Of a stretch of 45,187 bases of DNA, positions 25,312-33,152 are shown piece after piece (position 1 is the stretch's first letter; every line of letters starts with the position of its first letter). Below the pieces are notes generated by a model. The model made no database searches, was not told where the DNA came from, and saw only the letters and a program-made list of their open reading frames with translations. Made by a program: the position numbers and the translations under genes. The stretch is taken from positions 1 through 45,187 of the forward strand of contig JAWCLZ010000010.1 of the NCBI GenBank assembly GCA_038850275.1, written 5' to 3'. The stretch comes from JAWCLZ01 sp038850275 (GTDB lineage Archaea > Halobacteriota > JAWCLZ01).

Positions 25312-26469
25312 TTAATCACGTCCCTCTCTTTTCCTCAGTTTGAATGGCACGAATTTCTGTTTTACTCTAGAGAATGCAGGGTGATATATGTGGTCTATGC
25401 ATGCTCCCCTTGCTTCTTTAATACGCATATAATCCACGAGTCCTTGGAATTTTCCACCAGCTAAGCCATCTGCGAGCATTGCATAGCCTTGAGCAGTCTC
25501 TTTAGTAATCTTCGCCCCCTCGAGATAACCAAGTTCTCTAACCTCTGCATATTTATTGAGCCTTTCTATAAGCTCAGTTTTAACTCGCTTGATTCTAGTA
25601 ATTCTACCTGAAGTTAAAATCTCCCTAGGCTTTGGGATTGAGACAAGCAAGCTAGCAACGGCTTTCTCCACTCCCTCCATCATAGCCTCCCAAGCTAGTT
25701 TGCATCGCTCTTCATCTAAGCAACTCGCGAGCTCCTCAGGGGTGGCTTTTCCGCTTATTAAAGCGGCACCTCCAGTGAAAACATCTGCTTTTTCCCATTT
25801 GCTAACGATTTGAGCAAGCTCAAGATCAATGCAGCCAGCGGTTAAAAAACCCGGGCTAGGTATAGTTGTACCTCCTATGCCATCGACTATTCTACCTCTA
25901 TCCACACCTATGATTGCGTTATACCCAAAGCCCATTTCAACCAAGATAAAGGAAACCTCGGAATATGGAATGTTAAGTCTTCGAGCTTGATCATATACAC
26001 CTAAAATTGAAACGCTCATTTTATCCGCCGTGCCCATGTCTAATTTGTTGATCTTCCTATGGCTAGGTACAGTTGTAAGATTAATTACTCCTGGTATGAA
26101 TACTATTGGAAAGCCTCTTTTTCTCATTATAAAAGTGCTCTCAGTCATGGCATAGTAAACTAGAGCTCCGAAGATGCCTTGCTTAACAGCGCTTTCAATC
26201 TCCTCTCTAGTGGTGAGCAAGATATAGTTGTAATACCAATCTTTAAAGCGCTCTAGCTCAATTTCACTAGCTTTAGTTATCTCAACCCCGTAGCCTGAAG
26301 GCGCTGCTATTAACTTAAGGGGAAATGCTGCCTCAATTGCCTCTATTATCACCTCAGGTTTCCTTGCAATCTCAGGAGTTGGTATAGCTTGTTCATAGCA
26401 AACCACGCCATTTTCAATAGCGCAGACATCCATACTATATGTGCCTGGATCTATCCCAGCTGTTCTCAT
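25312..26469 (-). CDS. DUF1464 family protein, sugar-kinase-like fold
   Basis: The 385-residue protein begins with the phosphate-1-like motif MRTAGIDPGTYSMDVCAIEN and has the second glycine-rich motif VGFGYNAI-like and GIGGTTIPSPGFLTAG, as in ASKHA kinases (acetate/sugar kinase, actin fold). DUF1464 is an archaeal family of unknown substrate. It is transcribed away from mptG, and the two share a short divergent promoter region. This pairing with a pterin gene could be coincidence. No membrane segments are seen. Confidence 0.85.
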   Translation of the reverse strand: MRTAGIDPGTYSMDVCAIENGVVCYEQAIPTPEIARKPEVIIEAIEAAFPLKLIAAPSGYGVEITKASEIELERFKDWYYNYILLTTREEIESAVKQGIFGALVYYAMTESTFIMRKRGFPIVFIPGVINLTTVPSHRKINKLDMGTADKMSVSILGVYDQARRLNIPYSEVSFILVEMGFGYNAIIGVDRGRIVDGIGGTTIPSPGFLTAGCIDLELAQIVSKWEKADVFTGGAALISGKATPEELASCLDEERCKLAWEAMMEGVEKAVASLLVSIPKPREILTSGRITRIKRVKTELIERLNKYAEVRELGYLEGAKITKETAQGYAMLADGLAGGKFQGLVDYMRIKEARGACIDHIYHPAFSRVKQKFVPFKLRKREGRD

Positions 26470-26537
26470 AAAAACACCTAGTTTAAATTTGCCTCCAAAG
26501 TTTAAAATAATATCGAAGTAAAAATTAAAAATATACT
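26470..26537. promoter_or_regulatory. Divergent promoter between DUF1464 and mptG
   Basis: The 68-base gap contains TTTAAAATAA (26501-26510), about 28-37 bases before the mptG ATG, and its reverse strand gives TTATTTTAAA at a proper distance from the DUF1464 start. A single box may serve both genes, so they may be expressed together. Boundaries are read by eye. Confidence 0.5.
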
Positions 26538-27503
26538 ATGAAGGTTCAAATCAATGCTCCCGCGCGATTACATCTTGGTGTAATCGATTTAAGCAATAGC
26601 TTGGGTAGACTTTATGGATCTATAGGTGTGGGGATCAATCAGCCTTGTGTTGAAATCTTAGCTGAAGAATCAAAAACTATAGAGATTTCCTATGAGGAGA
26701 ATGCGAAGAGATTTCCAACTGCTGAGCGTATGGTTAAATCTCTTTTAAAGAATTATAATTTAAAGAAGGGGGCTAGAATCTCGATTGTTAAAAGCATTCC
26801 CTCTCACGTTGGACTTGGGTCTACTACTCAGCTATTGCTTTCAATTGCCCTTGCTATTTCAAAGCTCTATGGCATTGAAACCACAATTAGGGAGCTAGCA
26901 AGGCTACTTGGCAGGGGGAGGATTTCTGGAATTGGCACAGCTGTGTTTGAAAAAGGCGGCTTTGTAGTGGATGGTGGAGTGGTAGTGGGTAGAAGGAAAG
27001 CTATACCCCCAGTTATATTCCATCATAGCTTCCCTATGAATTGGTTTTTCGTTGTTGCCACCCCATCTGTTAAAAGAGGCCTCAGCGAGAAAGCAGAGAG
27101 AGAGGTCTTTAAGAGAGCAAGTGCTTCGCCTGAGTTTGCCAAGCAAATTTGTCATTTACTCGTGATGAAAATGCTGCCCTCGTTGGTTGAAGAAGACCTC
27201 GATGGATTTGGAGCTGCTTTAACTGAGATTCAAAGGAACGTTGGAGCTGCATTTGCCCCATATCAAGAGGGTTTATATCACAGTAGAGCAACCGAGGAAA
27301 TCGTTGAGTATATGCTACGCAATGGGGCAAAAGGAGTTGGACAGAGTTCTTGGGGGCCAAGTGCTTATGGGATTGTAAATGGAGAGAAAGCGGCTTTGAA
27401 GCTGAGAAGTAAAGTGCAGAGCTATATGAATAAAAAGTATGGAGGTACTGCTTTCTATACAAATGCAAATAACCAAGGAGCTATTGTTAAAATAATAGAT
27501 TGA
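26538..27503 (+). CDS. mptG: Beta-ribofuranosylaminobenzene 5'-phosphate synthase
   Basis: MptG condenses p-hydroxybenzoate or aminobenzoate with PRPP, an early committed step of methanopterin synthesis. The 321-residue protein is of the GHMP-kinase fold: N-terminal APARLHLGVIDLSNSLGRLY, the glycine/serine loop SIPSHVGLGSTTQLLLSIAL, and GRGRISGIGTAVFEKGGFV. The C-terminal portion NGAKGVGQSSWGPSAYGIV is also typical. The gene overlaps nothing upstream and the glycosyltransferase ATG lies 6 bases after its stop. Together with the 10.7-14.7 kb operon, it shows the cell makes H4MPT or a relative. Confidence 0.93.
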   Translation: MKVQINAPARLHLGVIDLSNSLGRLYGSIGVGINQPCVEILAEESKTIEISYEENAKRFPTAERMVKSLLKNYNLKKGARISIVKSIPSHVGLGSTTQLLLSIALAISKLYGIETTIRELARLLGRGRISGIGTAVFEKGGFVVDGGVVVGRRKAIPPVIFHHSFPMNWFFVVATPSVKRGLSEKAEREVFKRASASPEFAKQICHLLVMKMLPSLVEEDLDGFGAALTEIQRNVGAAFAPYQEGLYHSRATEEIVEYMLRNGAKGVGQSSWGPSAYGIVNGEKAALKLRSKVQSYMNKKYGGTAFYTNANNQGAIVKIID

Positions 27504-27522
27504 TCACTATGGAAATAGTGAT
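27503..27522 (+). promoter_or_regulatory. GNRA-type hairpin over the glycosyltransferase start codon
   Basis: ATCACTAT (27503-27510) pairs perfectly with ATAGTGAT (27515-27522) around a GGAA loop, an RNA tetraloop of the stable GNRA class. The start codon at 27509-27511 is inside the stem, so folding could hide the start and couple translation to the ribosome that finishes mptG. Seen in sequence; effect is inferred. Confidence 0.5.
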
Positions 27523-28834
27523 GTTTTCACCTGAATATTGGTGGGACTCGAAGAAAGGAATGGTTTTGAATGGGAAAATTGAGGATATAGAGAAATGGGG
27601 TGGAATGGGCAGAGTTGTGGCTGAGGTTTCTGAGAGGCTTCCTAAATTTGGGAATATAGTTACTATTTTAGCTAGGAAAAAGGGAATCGATTCCCCAATT
27701 TATCCCAAATCATATTACTCCCCTGAGAATATAGTTCATTATAGACCAGTCGAGGGGGTAGATCTCTATGCAATTCCACCTTGCAGTGGCTTGGGCGAGA
27801 GAATTCAACCTAGAAGTGGCAGTTTATATATTGATCAGCCAATTGATTGCATTGTAACTTGGGATCAAATATTCACAGCTTTGAATTATATTTATGATTA
27901 TAATAGAGATCTATATCAAAAGCTATGTGATGAAAATACAATCATCCACGGCCACGATTTTTATGGCGCTCAATTCATTTATAATTTAAAAACAGCACGT
28001 GCACTCCCAGATTTAAAATGCATTTTATCCATACATATGAGCTCTGATAGAGAGGAGGAGGAGATAAAAAAGGATGAGCGTCTCCAGTGGGAGCAAAAGG
28101 GATGCAAATTAGCTGACAAAGTACACGTGGTTTCGAAAAGTCAAGAGAGAATTATAAAAACTAAATATAAAGTGAGATCGAGCAAGCTAATCTACATTCC
28201 AAATGGCATTGATTTGAATAAATTCAGACCCCCTACTGAGGAAGAGAGGAGAAGCGATACTGAGGTGCTTGAGAAATATGGACTGAAGCGAAGCTATATT
28301 GCATTTTGGGGAAGAATAGACCCAGCTAAGGGTATATCGAATTTAATAACAGCTTATGATAAACTATGCTATAAATCCAAAGTGGAATATGATTTAGCGA
28401 TCTTTGGTATGCCCTCCAACTGGGAATATTATAATTATATCATAAGGAAACATAGCGAGCTACCTAAGGAAATCAAGCCTAGGGTTAAAATCTATGCACA
28501 ACAGTTCTCAGAAGCTGAACTTCTACCTTTGATTAGATCAGCCTCAATTGGTGTTTTCCCAAGCCTTAAAGAAGCATTTGGATTAGTTGCATTAGAGGCT
28601 CAAGCTTGTGGCTTGCCAGTTGTAGTGGGGAACGTTGGTGGACTTCCAGAGAACATAGTTGATAAGAAAACTGGTGTATTAGTGGAAAGCAGTGATACTT
28701 CTTCGATAGCTGATGGATTGGAATATGTTATTGCAAATAGAGCTCAAATGGCTGAAAATGCAATTCTATTTGCTCAAAACTTTTCCTGGGATAAAATTGT
28801 TGAGAAATATGTAAACGAGCTATACTCAATATAA
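27509..28834 (+). CDS. Glycogen-synthase-like glycosyltransferase
   Basis: The protein (441 residues from ATG 27509) resembles starch/glycogen synthases of the GT5/GT4 type: an N-terminal VMFSPEYWW and KWGGMGRVVAEVSERLP, the acceptor-binding IHGHDFYGAQF, then IPNGIDLNKFRPPTEEE at the second domain. The donor-binding signature is AFGLVALEAQACGLPVVVG. The donor would be a nucleotide-glucose for alpha-1,4-glucan synthesis or another glycan. I chose the ATG over the TTG at 27500 because the latter overlaps the mptG stop. It is coupled to mptG through a short stem-loop. Confidence 0.88.
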   Translation: MEIVMFSPEYWWDSKKGMVLNGKIEDIEKWGGMGRVVAEVSERLPKFGNIVTILARKKGIDSPIYPKSYYSPENIVHYRPVEGVDLYAIPPCSGLGERIQPRSGSLYIDQPIDCIVTWDQIFTALNYIYDYNRDLYQKLCDENTIIHGHDFYGAQFIYNLKTARALPDLKCILSIHMSSDREEEEIKKDERLQWEQKGCKLADKVHVVSKSQERIIKTKYKVRSSKLIYIPNGIDLNKFRPPTEEERRSDTEVLEKYGLKRSYIAFWGRIDPAKGISNLITAYDKLCYKSKVEYDLAIFGMPSNWEYYNYIIRKHSELPKEIKPRVKIYAQQFSEAELLPLIRSASIGVFPSLKEAFGLVALEAQACGLPVVVGNVGGLPENIVDKKTGVLVESSDTSSIADGLEYVIANRAQMAENAILFAQNFSWDKIVEKYVNELYSI

Positions 28835-28959
28835 TATTTAATATTTTTTATTTTTATAATTTCATCCAGAGATCAACTTTGCCCCAGCGGAGACTTTTTA
28901 TTAGCCGTTAAAATATATTGAATCCTTTGCCCTGGTTTTAATGCTTTAAATCGCTACTT

Positions 28960-29779
28960 TGGGCTTTTTGAAAATGGAGAGTTAAAGGTGAGAGGAATCG
29001 AATTAAGGAGGAGAGATTCTCCAAATTTAATTAAGAATTTACAGCGCGACATACTAACCCACTCTTGGTTCATAATGAAGCCTCCTCGATCTGCGAGTAA
29101 GAGCTTTGAAGCAGTTTTAAACTTCTCAGGTTTATTCTTCTTCCATTCAATTAAAACTCCACTTTATGGGCTTGAAGTAGTTGCATGCTTGAAATAGAGT
29201 GCCAGGTGAAGCTCTAGCGAGCTTCTGCAGGGGAATCCTAGATAGCCTTGAGATAAAACTAAGCCCTCTAAACCGCTGCAAATGCATTCATTTAACTCCA
29301 AGAGCAAAGCTGCTTCATCTTTACTTTCTAAAGAGATTCTCTCTCTATCACTCACTTCAATGTATATCTTTGAGAGTTTATCGCCATAGCTGGGAATTTT
29401 TCTCTCTAGCAATCTCTATTTCAAGCTTAATTGACTTTAAATCTGAACTCGATAGTCCCTGGAGTACTCTGAATCCAGAAGTTCAAAGCAATACCAATTT
29501 TTTACTTCTTTCACCCTTATGCCATTGGATAAATATTTTTTTCAAAGCAATACCTGAGCAAAACCCAAGTTTCTGTAGAATTCTATTTTATCCAATTATT
29601 ACCGTGATATCTCTTTTTCAAACCCTCTAACTCAGATTTAGAGGAATAGATGTAGAAAGCAGGGTAAAATTCATCCATATTTTTATATTTCCATTTGAAT
29701 TTTTTATCCAGATTACCATTTTATTTTGTCTTTCATCTAGATAGACATCAAGCAGCCAGCCTTCGATCAAGTCCTTCAT
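28960..29779 (-). pseudogene. Decayed family-B DNA polymerase
   Basis: The start ATG is at 29779 (MKDLIEGWLLDVYLDE, then QNKMVIWIKNSNG), the standard archaeal PolB N-terminus. After a frameshift near 29677 it continues DEFYPAFYIYSSKSELEGL. Another piece (about 29412-29164) has IPSYGDKLSKIYIEV, KDEAALLLELNE and GLVLSQGYLGFP, matching the exonuclease domain. A further frame around 29155-29085 has IEWKKNKPEKFKTA and LLLADRGGFI, the conserved segment just before palm motif A, with PRVG in the next frame. Parts of the exonuclease region and everything after the start of the palm are missing, so the gene cannot make a polymerase. The reading rests on matches in several frames in the right order. 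Confidence 0.8.
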
Positions 29780-30204
29780 TTTTTAATCTAGCGCTAAGCT
29801 CCTCCAGTTCTTGCAGCTCTTGGATCTCGCATTCCTCCTCTAGCAATATTGAAAAAAATCATGGATTCAAAGAGATCTGCATTTGCAATATAGCTCAAGG
29901 CAGAGATATGCAGCCCTCATTCAATAGAGTATCTAGTTGGAAAGCTGTAAAGGCGCGAGCAATGTAGATCTTCTCAAGCAATTGCATTCCAACCCCAATT
30001 GAAGAAGTTACCTCCCTCTATGAAGATTATTCCCCTATTGGTTTGCTCTTATAGTTCTAGCGAAAAATTGAGATAAAAAGGAGAATTCAAAGCCCTCAAA
30101 TAAATACAATCTATCCTGAAAGCCCCCTAATAGGGAATCAAGGCTTGATATCCTTAGCAATATATTTCCTTTGAAGCTTTTTGAGTTTCGATTTCAAGGG
30201 CCAT
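29748..30204 (-). pseudogene. Decayed RecA/Rad51-like ATPase upstream of the polymerase remnant
   Basis: From ATG 30204 (MALEIETQKASKEIY) the frame shifts to SSLDSLLGGFQDRLYLFEGF and FLSQFFARTIRANQ. It shifts again to IIFIEGGNFFNWGWNAIA and then EKIYIARAFTAFQLDTLLN. The last piece EEECEIQELQELEELSARL ends at 29748, overlapping the PolB start by 32 bases. The order (LDxLLGG, FARTIRAN, GGN, YIARAFTAFQL) is that of archaeal RadA/RadB-like or KaiC-like proteins, whose normal Walker A is not recognisable here. At least three frame changes and stops show decay. Together with PolB it forms an operon of replication/repair proteins now lost. Confidence 0.7.
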
Positions 30205-30253
30205 GATTTATTTTATTGCTCTTAAATCTAAGGTAAAATCGATCTGAAAGAAA

Positions 30254-30430
30254 CTATCGAAGCCTTAACTCTCTCTCAATTCTCTCAATCCTAGCTTCAA
30301 GTTCCCTTATCTTCTCAACCACCCAATTAATATCAGTTGTTTTCATTATTGGCTTAGGCGTTAAATCCGGGATATCTTGAATACTTGGCCTCTTATCCCT
30401 CCTCAAATCCTCCGGTCTAAATATCTGCAT
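30254..30430 (-). CDS. Small coiled-coil protein, intact first gene of the decayed operon
   Basis: A 58-residue protein starts at ATG 30430 with a strong ribosome site GGAGGA four bases upstream. It starts MQIFRPEDLRRDKRP, has a proline-rich middle and ends in a basic/acidic helix, KIRELEARIERIERELRL, long enough for a coiled coil. It lies 49 bases upstream of the RecA-like remnant in the same direction and looks intact, so it may be kept by selection or simply not yet broken. I recognise no family. Confidence 0.65.
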   Translation of the reverse strand: MQIFRPEDLRRDKRPSIQDIPDLTPKPIMKTTDINWVVEKIRELEARIERIERELRLR

Positions 30431-30512
30431 GGCTCCTCCATTTGATTTTTATATAGAATAAAAACTTAAAATTTATGTAGAGTTAACTTAAACCCTTGGT
30501 GAATTTGGAGTT
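30431..30512. promoter_or_regulatory. Divergent promoter region
   Basis: The 82-base gap between the small coiled-coil gene (minus) and the 19-codon leader (plus) is AT-rich with TATA-like boxes in both directions: TTTTTATATA at about 30447-30456 for the minus gene and ACTTAAAATTTAT near 30465-30477 for the plus genes. Read by eye only. Confidence 0.45.
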
Positions 30513-30572
30513 ATGGATAGATATCGCGATCCCCCTCGCTGTCCATATTGCTATGATTTAAAGGAGAGATGA
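30513..30572 (+). CDS. 19-residue CxxC leader peptide
   Basis: ATG 30513 follows GGAG with spacing 2 (TTGGAGTTATG). The peptide reads MDRYRDPPRCPYCYDLKER and stops at TGA 30570-30572. Its tail overlaps the Shine-Dalgarno AAGGAGAG of the next gene, which starts 3 bases later. The CPYC pair could bind a metal or be part of a lost zinc ribbon. It might couple translation to the downstream PH-like protein. Confidence 0.45.
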   Translation: MDRYRDPPRCPYCYDLKER

Positions 30573-30575
30573 AGT

Positions 30576-30917
30576 TTGGAAGCATTGCTTTATGAAGAGA
30601 GATCTTATAGATTATTATTTCCAAGCTATTTTAAAATATACTCAAGTAAAATAGAGGCCTATTTCCTCCCCTTTAGATATACTATTCCAATTTCAAGTGT
30701 CAAAGAAGTAAAAATTCGAGAGAGAATACCTTGGTATGTTGGATGGGGATTGAGACTCAATCCACTGGGAAGGGAATTGTACTTCGCCCTCCACCATGGG
30801 AGGAGTGTTGAAATAGAGAAAAATGATGGATATTGGAAAAGAGTTATCCTAGCGGTCAAACAACCAGAGCAATTTGCTTTCATAGTTAAGGAAAGAATGA
30901 AAGCTTTTATTACTTAA
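30576..30917 (+). CDS. PH-domain-like archaeal protein
   Basis: The 113-residue protein has a beta-rich body (RYTIPISSVKEVKIRERI, then GRELYFALHHGRSVEIEK) and a C-terminal helix, which fits the bacterial/archaeal PH-like domains that bind membranes or partners. No transmembrane segment is seen. The start is TTG 30576 with AAGGAGAG upstream; the ATG just before it is in another frame. It is separated from purC by 77 AT-rich bases. Family assignment is an impression. Confidence 0.55.
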   Translation: MEALLYEERSYRLLFPSYFKIYSSKIEAYFLPFRYTIPISSVKEVKIRERIPWYVGWGLRLNPLGRELYFALHHGRSVEIEKNDGYWKRVILAVKQPEQFAFIVKERMKAFIT

Positions 30918-30994
30918 AAAAGCAATAGCTTTGGAATTTGCGGGATATTTAGAAGGCAAATAATGCAGTTAATAAAATGAGAGGTTGAGGTAAA

Positions 30995-32053
30995 TTGGGA
31001 AGCGTAAAGGATTTGGAAATCATCAAAAAACCAGAGAAGGAGAAAATGGGCATAGCTCGATTTCATTTTTCAAATCGCTATTCAATCTTCGACTGGGGTG
31101 AAATGCCAGATCACATAGAGGGAAAAGGCGAAGCGCTATGCCTAATGGGAGCTTATTGCTTTGAAAAACTCGAGGAGAAAAATATAAGGACGCATTATCG
31201 TGGATTGGTGGACGCTGAAAAGCACGTTGTGCATTTAGATGAGTTAAAACAGCCTTCAAATATTATGGAGATCAACTTAGTAAATGTTTATAGACCTAAG
31301 GCTTATTTGGAGGATGGAAAACTCAAATACGACTACAGCATTTATACCCCTAGTTTAAGTAACTTTTTAATTCCACTTGAAATAATCTATAGAAATGGAC
31401 TTCCAGAGGGCTCAGCGGTCTTTAGAAGACTTGAACAAGGCTTAGTAACGCTTGAAGAGCTAGGTTTGGATCATTATCCAAAGGTTGGCGAGAGACTTAA
31501 GAAGCCGATTTTTGAGTTAAGCACTAAACTTGAAGAAAGCGATAGATATCTTTCTTGGGAGGAGGCTCAAAAAATCGCTTGCTTAACAGATATGGAGTTG
31601 AATGAGATTAAAAGCCTGCTTATAAAGATTGATGAAACCATAACAGAAATAGCTGCCAAAGCAGGCTTAGAAAATGAAGATGGGAAAGTCGAATTAGCTT
31701 TCGATCCAGATAGGAGACTATTAGTAGTGGATGTGGTTGGCACTCTTGATGAATGCAGATTTACATATAACGGGCTTCACATAAGCAAGGAAATTGCTAG
31801 GCAATTCTATAGAAAAACAGATTGGTATAAAGAAGTAGAGGAAGCCAAGCGCTTGGCTAGATATAGAGGGATAAGAGAATGGAGGTCACTCTGCAGGCTA
31901 ACGCCTCCTAAATTAGATCCAGAATTGAAAACCATTATAAGCGAAATATATATGGCGGCTGCAAATGCCCTTATAAACCGCAAACTATTTGCTGTCCCAG
32001 ATCTTGCAGAAATCGTGAAGAAATATAAAGAATATTTAGAGGCGAAAGAATGA
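30995..32053 (+). CDS. purC: SAICAR synthetase (phosphoribosylaminoimidazole-succinocarboxamide synthase)
   Basis: PurC joins aspartate to CAIR in de novo purine synthesis. The 352-residue protein is the long archaeal form: SVKDLEIIKKPEKEKMG, ARFHFSNRYSIFDWGEMPDH, then MEINLVNVYRPKAYLE, and the late LVVDVVGTLDECRFTYNG. The start is TTG 30995, supported by TGAGGT upstream. Its stop overlaps the next purP gene by 4 bases, making purC-purP-purP one operon. All regions expected for ATP and CAIR binding appear present. Confidence 0.88.
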   Translation: MGSVKDLEIIKKPEKEKMGIARFHFSNRYSIFDWGEMPDHIEGKGEALCLMGAYCFEKLEEKNIRTHYRGLVDAEKHVVHLDELKQPSNIMEINLVNVYRPKAYLEDGKLKYDYSIYTPSLSNFLIPLEIIYRNGLPEGSAVFRRLEQGLVTLEELGLDHYPKVGERLKKPIFELSTKLEESDRYLSWEEAQKIACLTDMELNEIKSLLIKIDETITEIAAKAGLENEDGKVELAFDPDRRLLVVDVVGTLDECRFTYNGLHISKEIARQFYRKTDWYKEVEEAKRLARYRGIREWRSLCRLTPPKLDPELKTIISEIYMAAANALINRKLFAVPDLAEIVKKYKEYLEAKE

Positions 32054-33150
32054 TCGATAGAAAAGAAGTTGAAAAAATAATCTCAGAATATGACAAACGC
32101 CAAGTTAGAATAGGGGTTTTAGGCTCACATTCAGCTCTTGAAATTGCCCATGGTGCTAAGCAGGAGGGCTTTGAAACTGTTGTGGTTTGCCAAATAGGAA
32201 GGGAGAAAACCTATACAAAATATTATTCCAATCTTTTTGATCACATATTGCTGTTGAACAAATTTTCAGACATAGTGCTTGAGGAAAATCTAAGGAAGCT
32301 TAGAGAGCTATGTACTATTTTTATACCCAATCGCTCTTTCTCAGTATATATAGGCTATGAAAACATAGAGGAAAAGTTCACGGTGCCCTTGATGGGAAAT
32401 AGATATATGTTGAAAATTGAAGAAAGGAATGTGCCTAGAAATCAATATTTTTTACTTCAAAAAGCTGGCATACCCACGCCTAGGGTGTATAAATCATATG
32501 AGGAAATAGATCGCTTAGCTATAGTGAAAGTTCCTGAAAAAAAACGCGCTATTGAAAGAGCCTTCTTTTATGCTTCCTCTCCAGATGAATTCAAGAGAAA
32601 AGCTGAGGATCGAATTAAAAAGGGAATAATAAGTCGAGAAGGCCTGGAAAAAGCTGTTATAGAGGAATATATAATTGGAGCTAAGTTTAATGCAAATTTT
32701 TTCTGGTCACCTCTAAATAATGAGTTAGACCTTCTAGGATTCGATAGGAGAATTCAAACAGACTTAGATGGAGTTTTAGACTTGCCTGCAGCTGAACAGC
32801 TGGAGCTTGGGATTGCAACTCAAAATATTGAAATAGGACATTTAGGCGTTACCATGCGTGAAAGTCAGATAGAAAAAATATTCGATGCTGGAGAGCGCTT
32901 CGTTGAAGCAAGTCGAAAGGAATATCCCCCGGGAATGATGGGTCTATTTGCTTTGCAGGGAGCAATAACTAGGGAATTGGAATTCTATGTTTTTGATGTA
33001 AGTCCTAGAGTACCAGGCTGCCCTTGCGTAGAGCCAACTTCGCCCTACATGAGATATAAATATGGAATTGAAATAGGCGCTGGAAGGAGAACTGCCATGG
33101 AAATAAAGCGAGCCATAGAAAAAGATAGGCTTCTAGATGTTGTGACCTAG
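32050..33150 (+). CDS. PurP paralogue lacking the usual ATP-loop glycines
   Basis: The 366-residue protein is of the ATP-grasp PurP family: IGVLGSHSALEIAHGAKQEGF at the N-terminus and MMGLFALQGAITRELEFYVF near the end. It is clearly related to its downstream neighbour throughout. However, the segment aligned to the glycine-rich ATP loop (KVPEKKRAIERAFF, about residues 160-173) has lost the glycines, and other changes occur in the acid residues that bind Mg. It may have a different role, such as a regulatory partner or a distinct ligase. Many archaea carry two PurP homologues; the second activity is poorly known. It overlaps purC by 4 bases. Confidence 0.85.
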   Translation: MIDRKEVEKIISEYDKRQVRIGVLGSHSALEIAHGAKQEGFETVVVCQIGREKTYTKYYSNLFDHILLLNKFSDIVLEENLRKLRELCTIFIPNRSFSVYIGYENIEEKFTVPLMGNRYMLKIEERNVPRNQYFLLQKAGIPTPRVYKSYEEIDRLAIVKVPEKKRAIERAFFYASSPDEFKRKAEDRIKKGIISREGLEKAVIEEYIIGAKFNANFFWSPLNNELDLLGFDRRIQTDLDGVLDLPAAEQLELGIATQNIEIGHLGVTMRESQIEKIFDAGERFVEASRKEYPPGMMGLFALQGAITRELEFYVFDVSPRVPGCPCVEPTSPYMRYKYGIEIGAGRRTAMEIKRAIEKDRLLDVVT

Positions 33151-33152
33151 GG

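Noticed and set aside
28988..29197. 69-codon plus-strand open frame in the 28.9-30.2 kb gap
   Set aside because: It lies opposite the PolB remnant, whose minus-strand reading explains the region better.
29199..29967. Plus-strand open frames of 90-143 codons
   Set aside because: Composition is serine/leucine/phenylalanine-rich as in antisense shadows; minus-strand frames carry conserved PolB and RecA-like segments.
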